64,000 nt of DNA, from assembly GCF_900172325.1 (NCBI RefSeq), contig NZ_FWFR01000005.1:1-64000 (forward strand), written 5' to 3'. The DNA comes from Oceanibacterium hippocampi. GTDB lineage: Bacteria > Pseudomonadota > Alphaproteobacteria > Sneathiellales > Sneathiellaceae. The notes beneath the pieces were generated by a model. That model saw nothing but the letters and a program-made list of their open reading frames with translations. It did not search any database and had not been told where the DNA came from. Positions within the stretch are counted from its first letter, which is position 1; the number at the start of each line of letters is the position of its first letter. Both the position numbers and the translations under genes were made by a program. Positions 42,983 to 51,811 of the stretch are shown here, piece after piece.

Positions 42983-43676
42983 CCTGCTGACGATCCGCGA
43001 TCTCCATGCCTGGTACGGCGAAAGCCATGTCCTGCACGGTGTGACGCTGTCCGTACCGGAAGGGCAGGTGGTCACGCTTCTCGGCCGCAACGGCGCCGGC
43101 AAGACCTCGACCCTGCGCGCCATCATGGGCGCCGGCATCACCCGCAAGGGCAGCGTGCAACTCGGCGACAGCGAACTGTCGAGCCTCGCCCCGCACCGCA
43201 TCCCGCGCCTCGGCGTCGCCTGGTGCCCCGAGGAGCGCGGCATCTTCGCCAGCCTGTCGGTGGCGGAGAACCTCGCCCTGCCGCCGGTCCTGCTGGCGGG
43301 TGGCATGTCGACCGAGGAGGTGCTGGACCTGTTCCCCCGGCTCCGCGAGAAGGCCGGCGGGCAGGGCACCAAGCTGTCCGGCGGCGAACAGCAGATGCTC
43401 GCCATCGGGCGCATCCTGCGGACAGGCGCGCGCCTGCTGCTGCTCGACGAACCGACCGAGGGCCTGGCCCCGGTCATCGTCCAGCAGATCGGCCAGATCA
43501 TCTCGGTCCTGCGGGAGCGCGGCTTCACCATCCTGCTGGTCGAGCAGAACTTCAAGTTCGCCAGCCGCCTGGCCGACCGCCACTACGTGGTCGAGCACGG
43601 CCAGGTCGTCGACTGTGTCGAGCGCGCCGACCTTGCCGCCGGCCGGGGCCGCCTCGAAACCTATCTGGGAGTGTGA
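42975..43676 (+). CDS. Branched-chain-type ABC transporter ATPase (LivF-like)
   Basis: A 233-residue ATPase with Walker A GRNGAGKTS, signature LSGGEQQMLAIGR and Walker B LLLLDEPTEGLAP, the classic LivF pattern including EERGIFASLSVAENL. It pairs with the LivG-like ATPase. The permease gene follows five bases after its stop. Confidence 0.92.
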   Translation: MPDLLTIRDLHAWYGESHVLHGVTLSVPEGQVVTLLGRNGAGKTSTLRAIMGAGITRKGSVQLGDSELSSLAPHRIPRLGVAWCPEERGIFASLSVAENLALPPVLLAGGMSTEEVLDLFPRLREKAGGQGTKLSGGEQQMLAIGRILRTGARLLLLDEPTEGLAPVIVQQIGQIISVLRERGFTILLVEQNFKFASRLADRHYVVEHGQVVDCVERADLAAGRGRLETYLGV

Positions 43677-43681
43677 CCGCC

Positions 43682-44569
43682 ATGACGGAAATCTTCGGCG
43701 TGCCCATGCCGGTACTGCTCGGCCAGATCCTGATCGGGCTGATCAACGGGTCGTTCTACGCGGTGCTCAGTCTCGGGCTGGCACTGATCTTCGGCCTCCT
43801 GAACATCATCAACTTCGCCCATGGCGCGCTCTACATGCTCGGCGCCTTCGTCGCCTACTGGCTGCTCAACCTGCTCGGCATCCCCTACTGGGGGGCACTG
43901 CTCCTTGCACCGCTCGCGGTCGGCGTTTTCGGGGTTCTGCTGGAGCGTGTACTGCTCAAGCCGATCGCCGGGCTCGACCATCTCTACGGCCTGCTGCTGA
44001 CCTTCGGGCTGGCGCTGATCCTCGAGGGCGTGCTGCGCGACGGCTACGGCAGCACCGGCATGCCCTACGCCATCCCGGACGGGCTGAAGGGCGGCTTCAA
44101 CCTCGGCTTCATGTTCATGCCGACCTACCGCGCCTGGGTGATCGTCGCCTCGCTCGCGGTCTGCCTCGGGACCTGGCTGCTGGTCGAGAAGACACCGCTC
44201 GGCGCGCGGCTCAGGGCGGCGACCGAGAACCCGACGCTGGTTCGCGCCTTCGGCATCAACGTACCGCTGATGATCACGCTCACCTTCGGCTTCGGCGCCG
44301 CGCTGGCCGCCTTCGCCGGTGTCCTGGCGGCGCCGATCTACGCGGTCAACCCGACGATGGGCGCCAACCTGATCATCGTCGTCTTCGCCGTCGTGGTGAT
44401 CGGCGGCATGGGCTCGATCCTCGGCGCCATCACCACCGGTTTCATGCTCGGCCTCATCGAGGGGCTCACCAAGGTCTATTACCCGGAAGGCTCGGCCATG
44501 GTCGTCTTCGTCATCATGGCGATCGTTCTCCTGGTCAAGCCGGCCGGCCTGTTCGGAAAGGCTTCGTGA
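43682..44569 (+). CDS. Branched-chain-type ABC transporter permease (LivH-like)
   Basis: A 295-residue permease with about eight transmembrane segments and the LivH signatures INGSFYAVLSLGLALIFGLLN and NFAHGALYMLGAF, then GGMGSILGAITTGF. ATG 43682 is five bases after the LivF-like stop; a much longer frame upstream is an overlap artefact. Its TGA overlaps the next ATG. Confidence 0.92.
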   Translation: MTEIFGVPMPVLLGQILIGLINGSFYAVLSLGLALIFGLLNIINFAHGALYMLGAFVAYWLLNLLGIPYWGALLLAPLAVGVFGVLLERVLLKPIAGLDHLYGLLLTFGLALILEGVLRDGYGSTGMPYAIPDGLKGGFNLGFMFMPTYRAWVIVASLAVCLGTWLLVEKTPLGARLRAATENPTLVRAFGINVPLMITLTFGFGAALAAFAGVLAAPIYAVNPTMGANLIIVVFAVVVIGGMGSILGAITTGFMLGLIEGLTKVYYPEGSAMVVFVIMAIVLLVKPAGLFGKAS

Positions 44570-45564
44570 TGTCCACGCGCTCCGTCATCGTTTTCCTGCT
44601 CGTGGTCGCTCTGCTGGCCGCCGCGCCCTTCGTCGTCTATCCGGTGTTCCTGATGAAGGCGCTCCTGTTCGCGCTCTTCGCCTCGGCCTTCAACCTGCTG
44701 CTCGGCTATGTCGGCCTGCTGTCCTTCGGCCATGCCGCATTCTTCGGATTCGCCGCCTATGTCTCGGCCCACGTGGTCAAGGTCTGGGAATGGGGACCGG
44801 AAGGCGGCATCGTCGCCGGCACCGCGGTCGCCGCGGCGCTCGGCCTGGTCTTCGGCTGGCTGGCGATCCGCCGGCAGGGCATCTATTTCGCGATGGTCAC
44901 CCTGGCGCTCGCCCAGATGGTTTATTTCGTCAGCCTGCAGGCGAGCTTCACCCATGGCGAGGACGGCATCCAGGCGGTGCCCCGGCGGCCGCTGTTCGGG
45001 ATCGTCGACATCTCGGACAATCTCAGCCTCTATTTCTTCGTCGCGGTGGTCGCGGTCGCCGGCATGCTGCTCGTCCGGCGGGCCATCCACAGCCCCTTCG
45101 GCGAGGTCCTGCGGGCGATCCGCGAGAACGAGCAGCGGGCCCGCTCGCTCGGCTTCCGGGTCGACCGCTACAAGCTGCTCGCTTTCGTGCTGTCGGCCGC
45201 GCTCGCCGGCGTCGCCGGGTCGACCAAGATCCTGGTCTTCCAGCTCGCATCCCTGAGCGACGTCGAATGGATGATGTCGGGCGAGGTCGTGCTGATGGCG
45301 CTGATCGGCGGCATGGGCACGGTTTGGGGACCGGCGCTCGGCGCCGTGGTCATCGTCGCCATGCAGAACTACCTGGCCCAGTTCGGCGCCATGGTGACGA
45401 TCCTGCAGGGCATCATCTTCGTTGCCGTGGTGCTCCTGTTCCGGCGCGGGATCGTCGGCGAGGCGCTGGCTTTCTGGGAGAAGCGCCGCAAGGCCGGAGC
45501 GGCGGACGACACGGCGTCCGCGACGCTGCCGGAGCGCCAGGGAAAGGCGGCCCCGGGGGAATGA
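44569..45564 (+). CDS. Branched-chain-type ABC transporter permease (LivM-like)
   Basis: A 331-residue permease with about nine transmembrane segments and LivM motifs ASAFNLLLGYVGLLSFGHAAFF, LRAIRENEQRARSLG and LIGGMGTVWGP. Its start overlaps the LivH-like stop as TGATG. It completes a five-part importer (binding protein, two permeases, two ATPases). A GC-rich inverted repeat follows the stop. Confidence 0.92.
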   Translation: MSTRSVIVFLLVVALLAAAPFVVYPVFLMKALLFALFASAFNLLLGYVGLLSFGHAAFFGFAAYVSAHVVKVWEWGPEGGIVAGTAVAAALGLVFGWLAIRRQGIYFAMVTLALAQMVYFVSLQASFTHGEDGIQAVPRRPLFGIVDISDNLSLYFFVAVVAVAGMLLVRRAIHSPFGEVLRAIRENEQRARSLGFRVDRYKLLAFVLSAALAGVAGSTKILVFQLASLSDVEWMMSGEVVLMALIGGMGTVWGPALGAVVIVAMQNYLAQFGAMVTILQGIIFVAVVLLFRRGIVGEALAFWEKRRKAGAADDTASATLPERQGKAAPGE

Positions 45565-45580
45565 GACGCGCCCGGGCAGG

Positions 45581-45603
45581 CGGCCGGCGTCAGGCGCCGG
45601 CCG
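45581..45603. terminator. GC-rich inverted repeat at the convergent LivM/MatB junction
   Basis: Perfect 9-bp arms (CGGCCGGCG/CGCCGGCCG) with a 5-base loop sit in the 25-base gap between convergent genes and overlap the malonyl-CoA synthetase stop. It is a likely shared transcription stop for both directions, although no T-run is present. Confidence 0.5.
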
Positions 45604-47116
45604 TCCCGGCGAACAGGTCGCGATAGGTCTCGCGCAGGATGTTCTTCTGCACCTTGCCCATGGTGTTCCGGGGCAGTTCGTCGACCACGATCAGCCGCTT
45701 CGGCTGCTTGTAGCGGGCCAGCTGTCGGCCGAGCGCCTCGGCGATCCGCGCGACATCGGGCGTGGCGCCGGACTCGGGTACGAGAACGCCGACGACGCCT
45801 TCGCCGAAATCCGGATGCGGTACGCCGATCACCGCGCTCTCGCGTACTGCTTCCTGCTCGTCGAGGACCAGTTCGACCTCCTTCGGGTAGACGTTGAAGC
45901 CGCCCGAGATGATCAGGTCCTTGCCGCGCCCGACGATCTGGATGTAGCCGTCGGCGTCGCGCAGGCCGAGATCGCCGGTGATGAAGAAGCCGTCCTCGCG
46001 GAACTCCTCGGCGGTCTTATCCGGCATCTGCCAGTAGCCCTTGAAGACGTTCGGGCCGCGGACCTCGATCCGGCCGATCTCGCCGGCGGCGAGCTCCGCG
46101 CCGTTCTCCTGGTCGGCGATGCGGATCTCGATTCCGGGCAGCGGGAACCCGACCGTCCCGGCACGACGCTCGGCGTCATAGGGGTTGGAGCTGTTCATGC
46201 CGGTCTCGGTCATACCGTAGCGCTCGAGGATCCGGTGCCCGGTGCGCTGTTCGAAGCGCTGGTGCGTTTCGGCGAGCAGCGGTGCGCTGCCAGAGACGAA
46301 GAGCCGCATGTGGCCGGCCGTCTCCCGGGTGAAGCGCGGCTCGTCGAGCAGGCGGGTATAGTAGGTCGGTACACCCATCATGGTGGTCGCGCCGGGCAGG
46401 GCGTCGAGCACGGCGCCGATCTCGAACCTGGGCAGGAAGATCATCGCCGCGCCGGCCAGCAGGCTGGTGTTGATCGCCACGAACAGGCCGTGCGCGTGGA
46501 AGATCGGCAGCGCATGCAGCAGCGTGTCGGCGGCGGTGATCCGCCACAGCCCGGTCAGCGCCCGGGCGTTCGACAGCAGGTTGTCGTGGGTCAGCATCGC
46601 CCCTTTCGAGCGCCCGGTCGTGCCCGAGGTATAGAGCAGCACCGCGAGGTCGTCGGGACCCCGCGATACCGCCTCGAAGTCTTCCGGCTGTTCGGCGGCG
46701 AGCCCAGGCAGGCTGCCGCCGCCATTGCCGTCGAGGGTGAGCAGGTTGGCCCCGTTCGCGGCCGCGACGGCACTAAGTTCGGCCTCGGCGGCGGGATCGC
46801 AGACCACGAGCCCAGGCGTCGCGTCGCCCACGAAATAGCCGATCTCGTGTGTCGTGTAGGCGGTGTTGAGCGGCAGGAAGACGATTCCGCTCGCCATGCA
46901 GGCGCCGTAGAGCGAGAGCGCCTCGGGCGACTTCTCGACCTGCATCGCCAGACGGTCGCCGGCCTGCAGGCCGGCGGCACGGAGCGCGTTGGCGTAGCGC
47001 CCGACCGAAGCAAGGAAGGCGCGATAGCTGGTCCGCGAGCCGTCCGGCAGATGCAGGAAGACCGCCTCGCTGTCCAGATGGGGACGGAGCAGTGCGTCGA
47101 AGAGCACGTTCGCCAT
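45590..47116 (-). CDS. matB: Malonyl-CoA synthetase (MatB-like)
   Basis: A 508-residue AMP-forming ligase. LLYTSGTTGRSKGAMLTH near 163, SGSAPLLAETHQRFEQRTGH and ERYGMTETGMNSSNPYDAERR near 290-310 match the malonyl-CoA synthetase group, where an Arg in ERR..GTVG binds the second carboxylate. The lid lysine is in PRNTMGKVQK. It makes malonyl-CoA, or methylmalonyl-CoA in some members, from the free acid. It follows the enoyl-CoA hydratase gene by three bases. Confidence 0.85.
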   Translation of the reverse strand: MANVLFDALLRPHLDSEAVFLHLPDGSRTSYRAFLASVGRYANALRAAGLQAGDRLAMQVEKSPEALSLYGACMASGIVFLPLNTAYTTHEIGYFVGDATPGLVVCDPAAEAELSAVAAANGANLLTLDGNGGGSLPGLAAEQPEDFEAVSRGPDDLAVLLYTSGTTGRSKGAMLTHDNLLSNARALTGLWRITAADTLLHALPIFHAHGLFVAINTSLLAGAAMIFLPRFEIGAVLDALPGATTMMGVPTYYTRLLDEPRFTRETAGHMRLFVSGSAPLLAETHQRFEQRTGHRILERYGMTETGMNSSNPYDAERRAGTVGFPLPGIEIRIADQENGAELAAGEIGRIEVRGPNVFKGYWQMPDKTAEEFREDGFFITGDLGLRDADGYIQIVGRGKDLIISGGFNVYPKEVELVLDEQEAVRESAVIGVPHPDFGEGVVGVLVPESGATPDVARIAEALGRQLARYKQPKRLIVVDELPRNTMGKVQKNILRETYRDLFAGTAGA

Positions 47117-47119
47117 CGC

Positions 47120-47932
47120 TCAGCGTCCCCGGAAGACCGCGGGACGCTTCTCGGCGAAGGCCCGGCGGCCCTCGGCGTAATCCTCGCTGGCAAAGCAGGC
47201 GGCGACCATCGCCTCGAGCGCGGCATGGTCACGCTCCGCCGCCGGTCGGGCGCAGGCGCGGATCGCGGCCTTGGCGGCGGCAATCGTCATCGGCGCGTTG
47301 CCGGCGATCCGGCCGCTCAGCTCGTCGACCGCGGCGTCGAGTTCCGCGGCCGGCACGACGCGGCTGACCAGTCCCATGCGGAGCGCCTCCTCGGCGCTCA
47401 TCAGGCGGCCCGAGAACAGCACCTCGGCGGCGACCGACGGGCCGGCGATATCGTAAAGCTTCTTGATCCCGGCGAAGCCGTAGCCGAGCCCGAGCTTGGC
47501 CGCGGTGATGCCGAAGCGGCTTTCCGGCGTGCAGATGCGGATGTCGCAGGCGAGCGCGAGCCCCATGCCGCCGCCGACGCAATAGCCGTGAATGCGCGCG
47601 ATGGTCGGCTTCGGCAGCCGGTAGAGCGCCCGGTCGGCACCCTCGGAGACCTCGTTGTAATGCCGGACCTTCTCCGGCGAGGCGCGCACCGCCTCGAACT
47701 CGGAAATATCGGCGCCCGAGACGAAGGCGCGATCGCCGGCGCCGCGCAGGATCACGACCCGCACCCCGTCGTCCTTCGCGAAACTGTCCATGGCCTGCCC
47801 GAGTTCCGTCCACATCGCCAGGCTCATCGCGTTCATCTTGCCCGGGTTGTCGAACGTGATCCGGCCATACGGCCCGTCCCGGGTCACATGCACCTGTCCG
47901 GAACCGGTTGCGTCTTGGCGATTGCTGCTCAT
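47120..47932 (-). CDS. Enoyl-CoA hydratase/isomerase family protein
   Basis: A 270-residue crotonase-fold enzyme with the oxyanion-hole segments SGADISEFE near 70 and HGYCVGGGMGLALACDIRI near 115. The second classical catalytic Glu is not obvious (RFGITAAKLGLGYGF), so it may be an isomerase, hydrolase or decarboxylase rather than a hydratase. ATG 47932 follows GAGAG; the longer frame upstream has no support. It is cotranscribed with matB. Confidence 0.85.
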   Translation of the reverse strand: MSSNRQDATGSGQVHVTRDGPYGRITFDNPGKMNAMSLAMWTELGQAMDSFAKDDGVRVVILRGAGDRAFVSGADISEFEAVRASPEKVRHYNEVSEGADRALYRLPKPTIARIHGYCVGGGMGLALACDIRICTPESRFGITAAKLGLGYGFAGIKKLYDIAGPSVAAEVLFSGRLMSAEEALRMGLVSRVVPAAELDAAVDELSGRIAGNAPMTIAAAKAAIRACARPAAERDHAALEAMVAACFASEDYAEGRRAFAEKRPAVFRGR

Positions 47933-48312
47933 GCTGGGACTCTCTCGATCGTCATGGACCGTCGCTGGCCGGCCGGCGACGACAAGGGCAGGGGACGGCG
48001 TTCCGGTTGCTCCGGCAAGACATGCGGGAGCCCGGAAACGCGCGATCCTGTCGGCTTTACCGGCCGCGGCACATCGTGGCCGGCAGGGCATTCTGGATAC
48101 AAAAGTTTGAAACCGCTGTCCATCCGGCCGTCTGGGGCGACCGGGCGGCCGGCGATCACGCCGCGACTATCCTCCCGGCGCGTGGGGCGATATCTTTCCC
48201 CCTCCGACGGCTCCATGCAGGACTTGCTTCACGACGTGTTCCCCGACCTGACGACCTTGCCGCCCGACCCTCGGCGTGCCGCTTCCCGCTCCCTCCCGTC
48301 CGGGGCTTGCGC
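47933..48312. other. Divergent intergenic region, enoyl-CoA hydratase / CoA transferase
   Basis: 380 bases without a credible gene. It should hold promoters for both divergent operons. TTCTGGATACAAAAG near 48089-48105 is the only AT-rich spot and may be part of a promoter or operator. The long frames crossing this region lack domains and are overlap artefacts. Confidence 0.45.
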
Positions 48313-49491
48313 ATGAGCGGGGCGCTCGACCATCTCCGGGTGCTCGACCTGACGCGGGTCCGGGCCGGGCCGACCTGCTGCCGGGTGCTCGCCGATTTCG
48401 GCGCCGACGTGATCAAGATCGATGCCCCGGAGGGCCTCGACCCGAATGCCGGCGTGATCGGCCACCGGCACGGCTACGACATGCTGAATCTGCATCGCAA
48501 CAAGCGCTCGCTGACGCTCAACCTGAAGGCACCGGAGGGGCGCGCGCTGTTTCTCGAGATGGCCCGCAACGCCGACATCGTGGTCGAGAATTTCCGCCCC
48601 GACGTGAAGACGCGGCTCGGGCTCGACTACGAGGCGCTTTCGGCGGTCAATCCGCGCATCATCCTGGCCTCGATCTCGGGCTTCGGACAGGACGGTCCCT
48701 ACAGCGACCGGGCCGGCTTCGACCAGATCGCGCAGGGCATGGGCGGGCTGATGGCGGTCACCGGGCGGCCGGGCGAGGGGCCGATGCGGGCAGGCGCGGC
48801 GGTCGCCGATTCCTCGGCCGGGATCTACGCCGCGACCGGGATCCTGATCGCCCTGGCGGAACGGGAGAAATCGGGCCGCGGCCAGTGGCTGCACACCTCG
48901 CTGCTGCAGGCGCAGATCGCGATGATGGATTTCCAGGCGGCGCGCTACCTGGTCGACGGCGAGGTTCCGGGCCAGGCCGGCAACGACCATCCCTTCGCGA
49001 CGCCGATGGGCGTGGTCGCGACCAGCGACGGCCACCTCAACCTCGGCGTCGGTGGCGACGGCCAGTGGCGGGCGCTCTGCCGGGCGATCGATCAGCCCGA
49101 CTGGGGCAGCCATCCGGACTACGCGACCGGGCCTGAACGATTCGCGCATCGGGCGGAAATCTGGGGCCTGCTCAGGCCGATCTTCGCAGGCCGCACGTCG
49201 GCGGACTGGATGACGATCCTGAACGAGCATGACGTGCCGGCCGGTCCGATCTACCGCATGGATGAGGTCTTCGCCGATCCACAGGTCCGCCATCTCGGCA
49301 TCGCCCAGAGCGTGCCGCACCCGGTGCGGGGTGATACCAGGCTGGTCGGCCAGCCGGTCACGCTGACGCGGACGCCGGCGGAAATGCGCCGGGCGGCGCC
49401 TGACGTCGGCCAGGAGACCGACGAGATTCTCAAGGAACACGGCCTCGACGAGGCGCGGATCGCCGATCTGCGTGCCCGGGCCATCATCTAG
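48313..49491 (+). CDS. CaiB/BaiF-family (type III) CoA transferase
   Basis: A 392-residue formyl-CoA-transferase-like enzyme with LDLTRVRAGPTCCRVLADFGADVIKID at the N-terminus, NLHRNKRSLTLNLK, the conserved GFGQDGPY loop and the catalytic Asp in GAAVADSSAGIYAA. It would move CoA between two carboxylic acids. ATG 48313 begins the conserved domain; the extra upstream frame is unsupported. It is followed after 27 bases by an acyl-CoA dehydrogenase gene. Confidence 0.9.
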   Translation: MSGALDHLRVLDLTRVRAGPTCCRVLADFGADVIKIDAPEGLDPNAGVIGHRHGYDMLNLHRNKRSLTLNLKAPEGRALFLEMARNADIVVENFRPDVKTRLGLDYEALSAVNPRIILASISGFGQDGPYSDRAGFDQIAQGMGGLMAVTGRPGEGPMRAGAAVADSSAGIYAATGILIALAEREKSGRGQWLHTSLLQAQIAMMDFQAARYLVDGEVPGQAGNDHPFATPMGVVATSDGHLNLGVGGDGQWRALCRAIDQPDWGSHPDYATGPERFAHRAEIWGLLRPIFAGRTSADWMTILNEHDVPAGPIYRMDEVFADPQVRHLGIAQSVPHPVRGDTRLVGQPVTLTRTPAEMRRAAPDVGQETDEILKEHGLDEARIADLRARAII

Positions 49492-49518
49492 AACACCATC
49501 TGGAGGCGGACGACCGAC

Positions 49519-50709
49519 GTGACCGATACCGATCCCAGCAACTTGGCCATGCCGCTCGGTCCGCAATGGCCCGACATCCGCGACGGCGTCGAACGGCTCT
49601 GCGCCGACTTCCCGAACGAATACTGGCGCAAGCTCGACCACGAGGACGCCTACCCGACGGAATTCGTGCAGACGCTCACCCGCTCGGGATTCCTCGGCGC
49701 CCTGATTCCCGAGGAATATGGCGGCTCCGGACTGCCGATCACGGCTGCCGGCGCGGTCCTTGAGACGATCCACGCGCAGGGCTGCAACGCCGCCGCCTGC
49801 CATGCCCAGATGTACACCATGGGCACCGTGCTGCGGCACGGCTCGGCCGAGCAGAAGGCGCGTTACCTGCCGAAGATCGCGAGCGGTGAATTGCGCCTGC
49901 AGGCGTTCGGCGTGACCGAGCCGACGACCGGCAGCGACACCACCCAGCTCAAGACCCGGGCGGAACCGTTGCCCGGCGGCGGCTATCGCGTCAACGGCCA
50001 GAAGGTCTGGACCAGCCGGGCCTTCGAATCCGACCTGATGCTGCTGCTCGCCCGGACCACGCCGGCCGCCGAGGTCCGCAAGCGCTCGGACGGCATGTCG
50101 GTCTTCCTGATCGACATGCGCGAGGCCCTGGGCCACGGCCTCGAGCTGCGCAAGATCGACGCGATGATCAATCACAACACCTGCGAGGTCTTCATCGACA
50201 ACCTCGAGATCCCGGCCGACAGCCTGATCGGCGAGGAGGGCAAGGGCTTCCGCTACATCGTCGACAGCATGAACGCGGAACGCATCCTGATCGCGTACGA
50301 ATGCATCGGTGACGGCAAGTATTTCACCCGGAAGTCGGTCGAATATGCCAACGAACGGGTCGTCTTCGGTCGCCCCATCGGCGTCAACCAGGGCGTCCAG
50401 TTTCCGGTCGCCAGGGCGCATGCCGACCTGATGGCGGCCGAACTGATGGTCAACAAGGCGGCGGCGATGTACGACGCCGGGCTGAAGGCGGGGGCCGAGG
50501 CCAACATGGCGAAGATGCTGGCCGCCGACGCCTCCTGGCAGGCGGCCGAGGCCTGCATGCAGGTTCACGGCGGCTTTGCCTTTGCCCGCGAGTACGGGAT
50601 CGAGCGGAAATGGCGCGAAACCCGGCTCTACCAGACCGCGCCGATCTCCAAGAACATGATCCTCGCCTATGTCGGCCAGCATGTCCTGGGCCTGCCGCGG
50701 AGTTACTGA
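49519..50709 (+). CDS. Acyl-CoA dehydrogenase family protein
   Basis: A 396-residue flavoenzyme with the N-terminal helical domain, middle domain AFGVTEPTTGSDTTQLKT near 135 and C-terminal MQVHGGFAFAREYGIERKWRE near 350. It begins with GTG 49519 behind CTGGAGG. With the CoA transferase it would activate and desaturate an acyl substrate; the divergent hydratase and MatB could handle later products. The stop lies ten bases from the convergent tonB stop. Confidence 0.9.
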   Translation: MTDTDPSNLAMPLGPQWPDIRDGVERLCADFPNEYWRKLDHEDAYPTEFVQTLTRSGFLGALIPEEYGGSGLPITAAGAVLETIHAQGCNAAACHAQMYTMGTVLRHGSAEQKARYLPKIASGELRLQAFGVTEPTTGSDTTQLKTRAEPLPGGGYRVNGQKVWTSRAFESDLMLLLARTTPAAEVRKRSDGMSVFLIDMREALGHGLELRKIDAMINHNTCEVFIDNLEIPADSLIGEEGKGFRYIVDSMNAERILIAYECIGDGKYFTRKSVEYANERVVFGRPIGVNQGVQFPVARAHADLMAAELMVNKAAAMYDAGLKAGAEANMAKMLAADASWQAAEACMQVHGGFAFAREYGIERKWRETRLYQTAPISKNMILAYVGQHVLGLPRSY

Positions 50710-50719
50710 GCGGACCGCT

Positions 50720-51811
50720 CTAGCGGTCGGTCAGCCGGAAGACGACGGGGACCTCCAGGCGGGCCTCGACCGGCCGGCCGGCCCGGCTCGCCGGCGTATA
50801 ACGCCATGTCCGGACGGCCTCGACGGCCGCCTTGTCGAGCAGCGGGAAACCGCTCGTCGCGGCGATCTCGATGCCGCTGACATCGCCTGACGCGGAGACC
50901 CGGAGACGCAGTAGGACGCGCCCTTCCTGGCCGTTCCGCCGGGCGATGAAGGGATAGCGCGGCCGCGCATTGCCGGCCCGCCCGCCGAGCAGGGTGGGCG
51001 GCGCGCCCGCGCCATCGGCACCCGCCGCCTGCTCGCCCTTCCCGCCGGCCCGGGCCGGCGCGGCAATTGCCGTCGGCGCCAGGGCGACCGCCGCCGACGC
51101 GGATTGCTGAGCGTTGCCGATAGCGTCCGTCCGTGCCGTCACTGTTTCGGTGTCCGGTACGGTGGTCGCGACCGCCGTCCCAGGCGGGCGCGGCGCGGTA
51201 GCAACCGGCTTCTCGTCAGGCAGTGGAACCGCGGGAGGCGGCATCCCCGCGACCGTTTCAGCCGGCGCCGGTAGCGGCGCCGGCAGCGGCGATGGTGCGG
51301 CGGGCTGTTCAGGCGCGATCGCCGACGCCGGGACGGGGGCCGGGGTCGGCGCGGGATCGAGCGATTCGACGGGAGGTGGCATGGCCGAGGCGACGGCTGT
51401 CGGCGGCAATGCCGGTTCGGCGTCGGCGAGGGTAACAGTCCCAGTCGCCGCCGGAACTGTTGCCTCGGCCGCTGCAGGCGGTGCCGCCACGGCCGCGGCC
51501 GCTTCCTCCGGTGCCGGTTTCCCGATCGCCGGCCCGGCCGGGCTGGGCCCGACGGAACGGCGATCGAGGGCGGCCGCACTGACCAGTTCGACGGCAATGG
51601 CCGGCCGGGGCGGGGTTTCCGGTGTGGCTTGCGTCAGCAGGATCGCCGCCAGCGCGGCCCCGTGTACGCCGGCCGAGATCGCGAATGCCGCCATGCCGTC
51701 GCGGCTGAAGCGGCGGAAACGGGCGGAAACCGTGCCGATACCGCTCTTCCGGCCGCGACGGGGGCGGAGTTGGGCGCGGGAGACGGTCGCGATGTCTGCC
51801 GCGAGCAACAT
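50720..51811 (-). CDS. tonB: TonB energy-transducer protein
   Basis: A 363-residue protein with an N-terminal membrane helix (about 40-60), a long Pro/Ala-rich periplasmic spacer (about 75-270) and a C-terminal TonB domain (GRVLLRLRVSASGDVSGIEI..GFPLLDKAAVEAVRTWRYTPA). It transmits the proton-motive force from ExbBD to outer-membrane receptors. It starts directly after the receptor stop and is probably cotranscribed under the cobalamin riboswitch. Confidence 0.9.
   Translation of the reverse strand: MLLAADIATVSRAQLRPRRGRKSGIGTVSARFRRFSRDGMAAFAISAGVHGAALAAILLTQATPETPPRPAIAVELVSAAALDRRSVGPSPAGPAIGKPAPEEAAAAVAAPPAAAEATVPAATGTVTLADAEPALPPTAVASAMPPPVESLDPAPTPAPVPASAIAPEQPAAPSPLPAPLPAPAETVAGMPPPAVPLPDEKPVATAPRPPGTAVATTVPDTETVTARTDAIGNAQQSASAAVALAPTAIAAPARAGGKGEQAAGADGAGAPPTLLGGRAGNARPRYPFIARRNGQEGRVLLRLRVSASGDVSGIEIAATSGFPLLDKAAVEAVRTWRYTPASRAGRPVEARLEVPVVFRLTDR

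Noticed and set aside
45422-50682. Long frames on both strands over the matB, hydratase, CoA transferase and acyl-CoA dehydrogenase genes
   Set aside because: They span several true genes and intergenic DNA, lack ribosome sites, and show no conserved motif.
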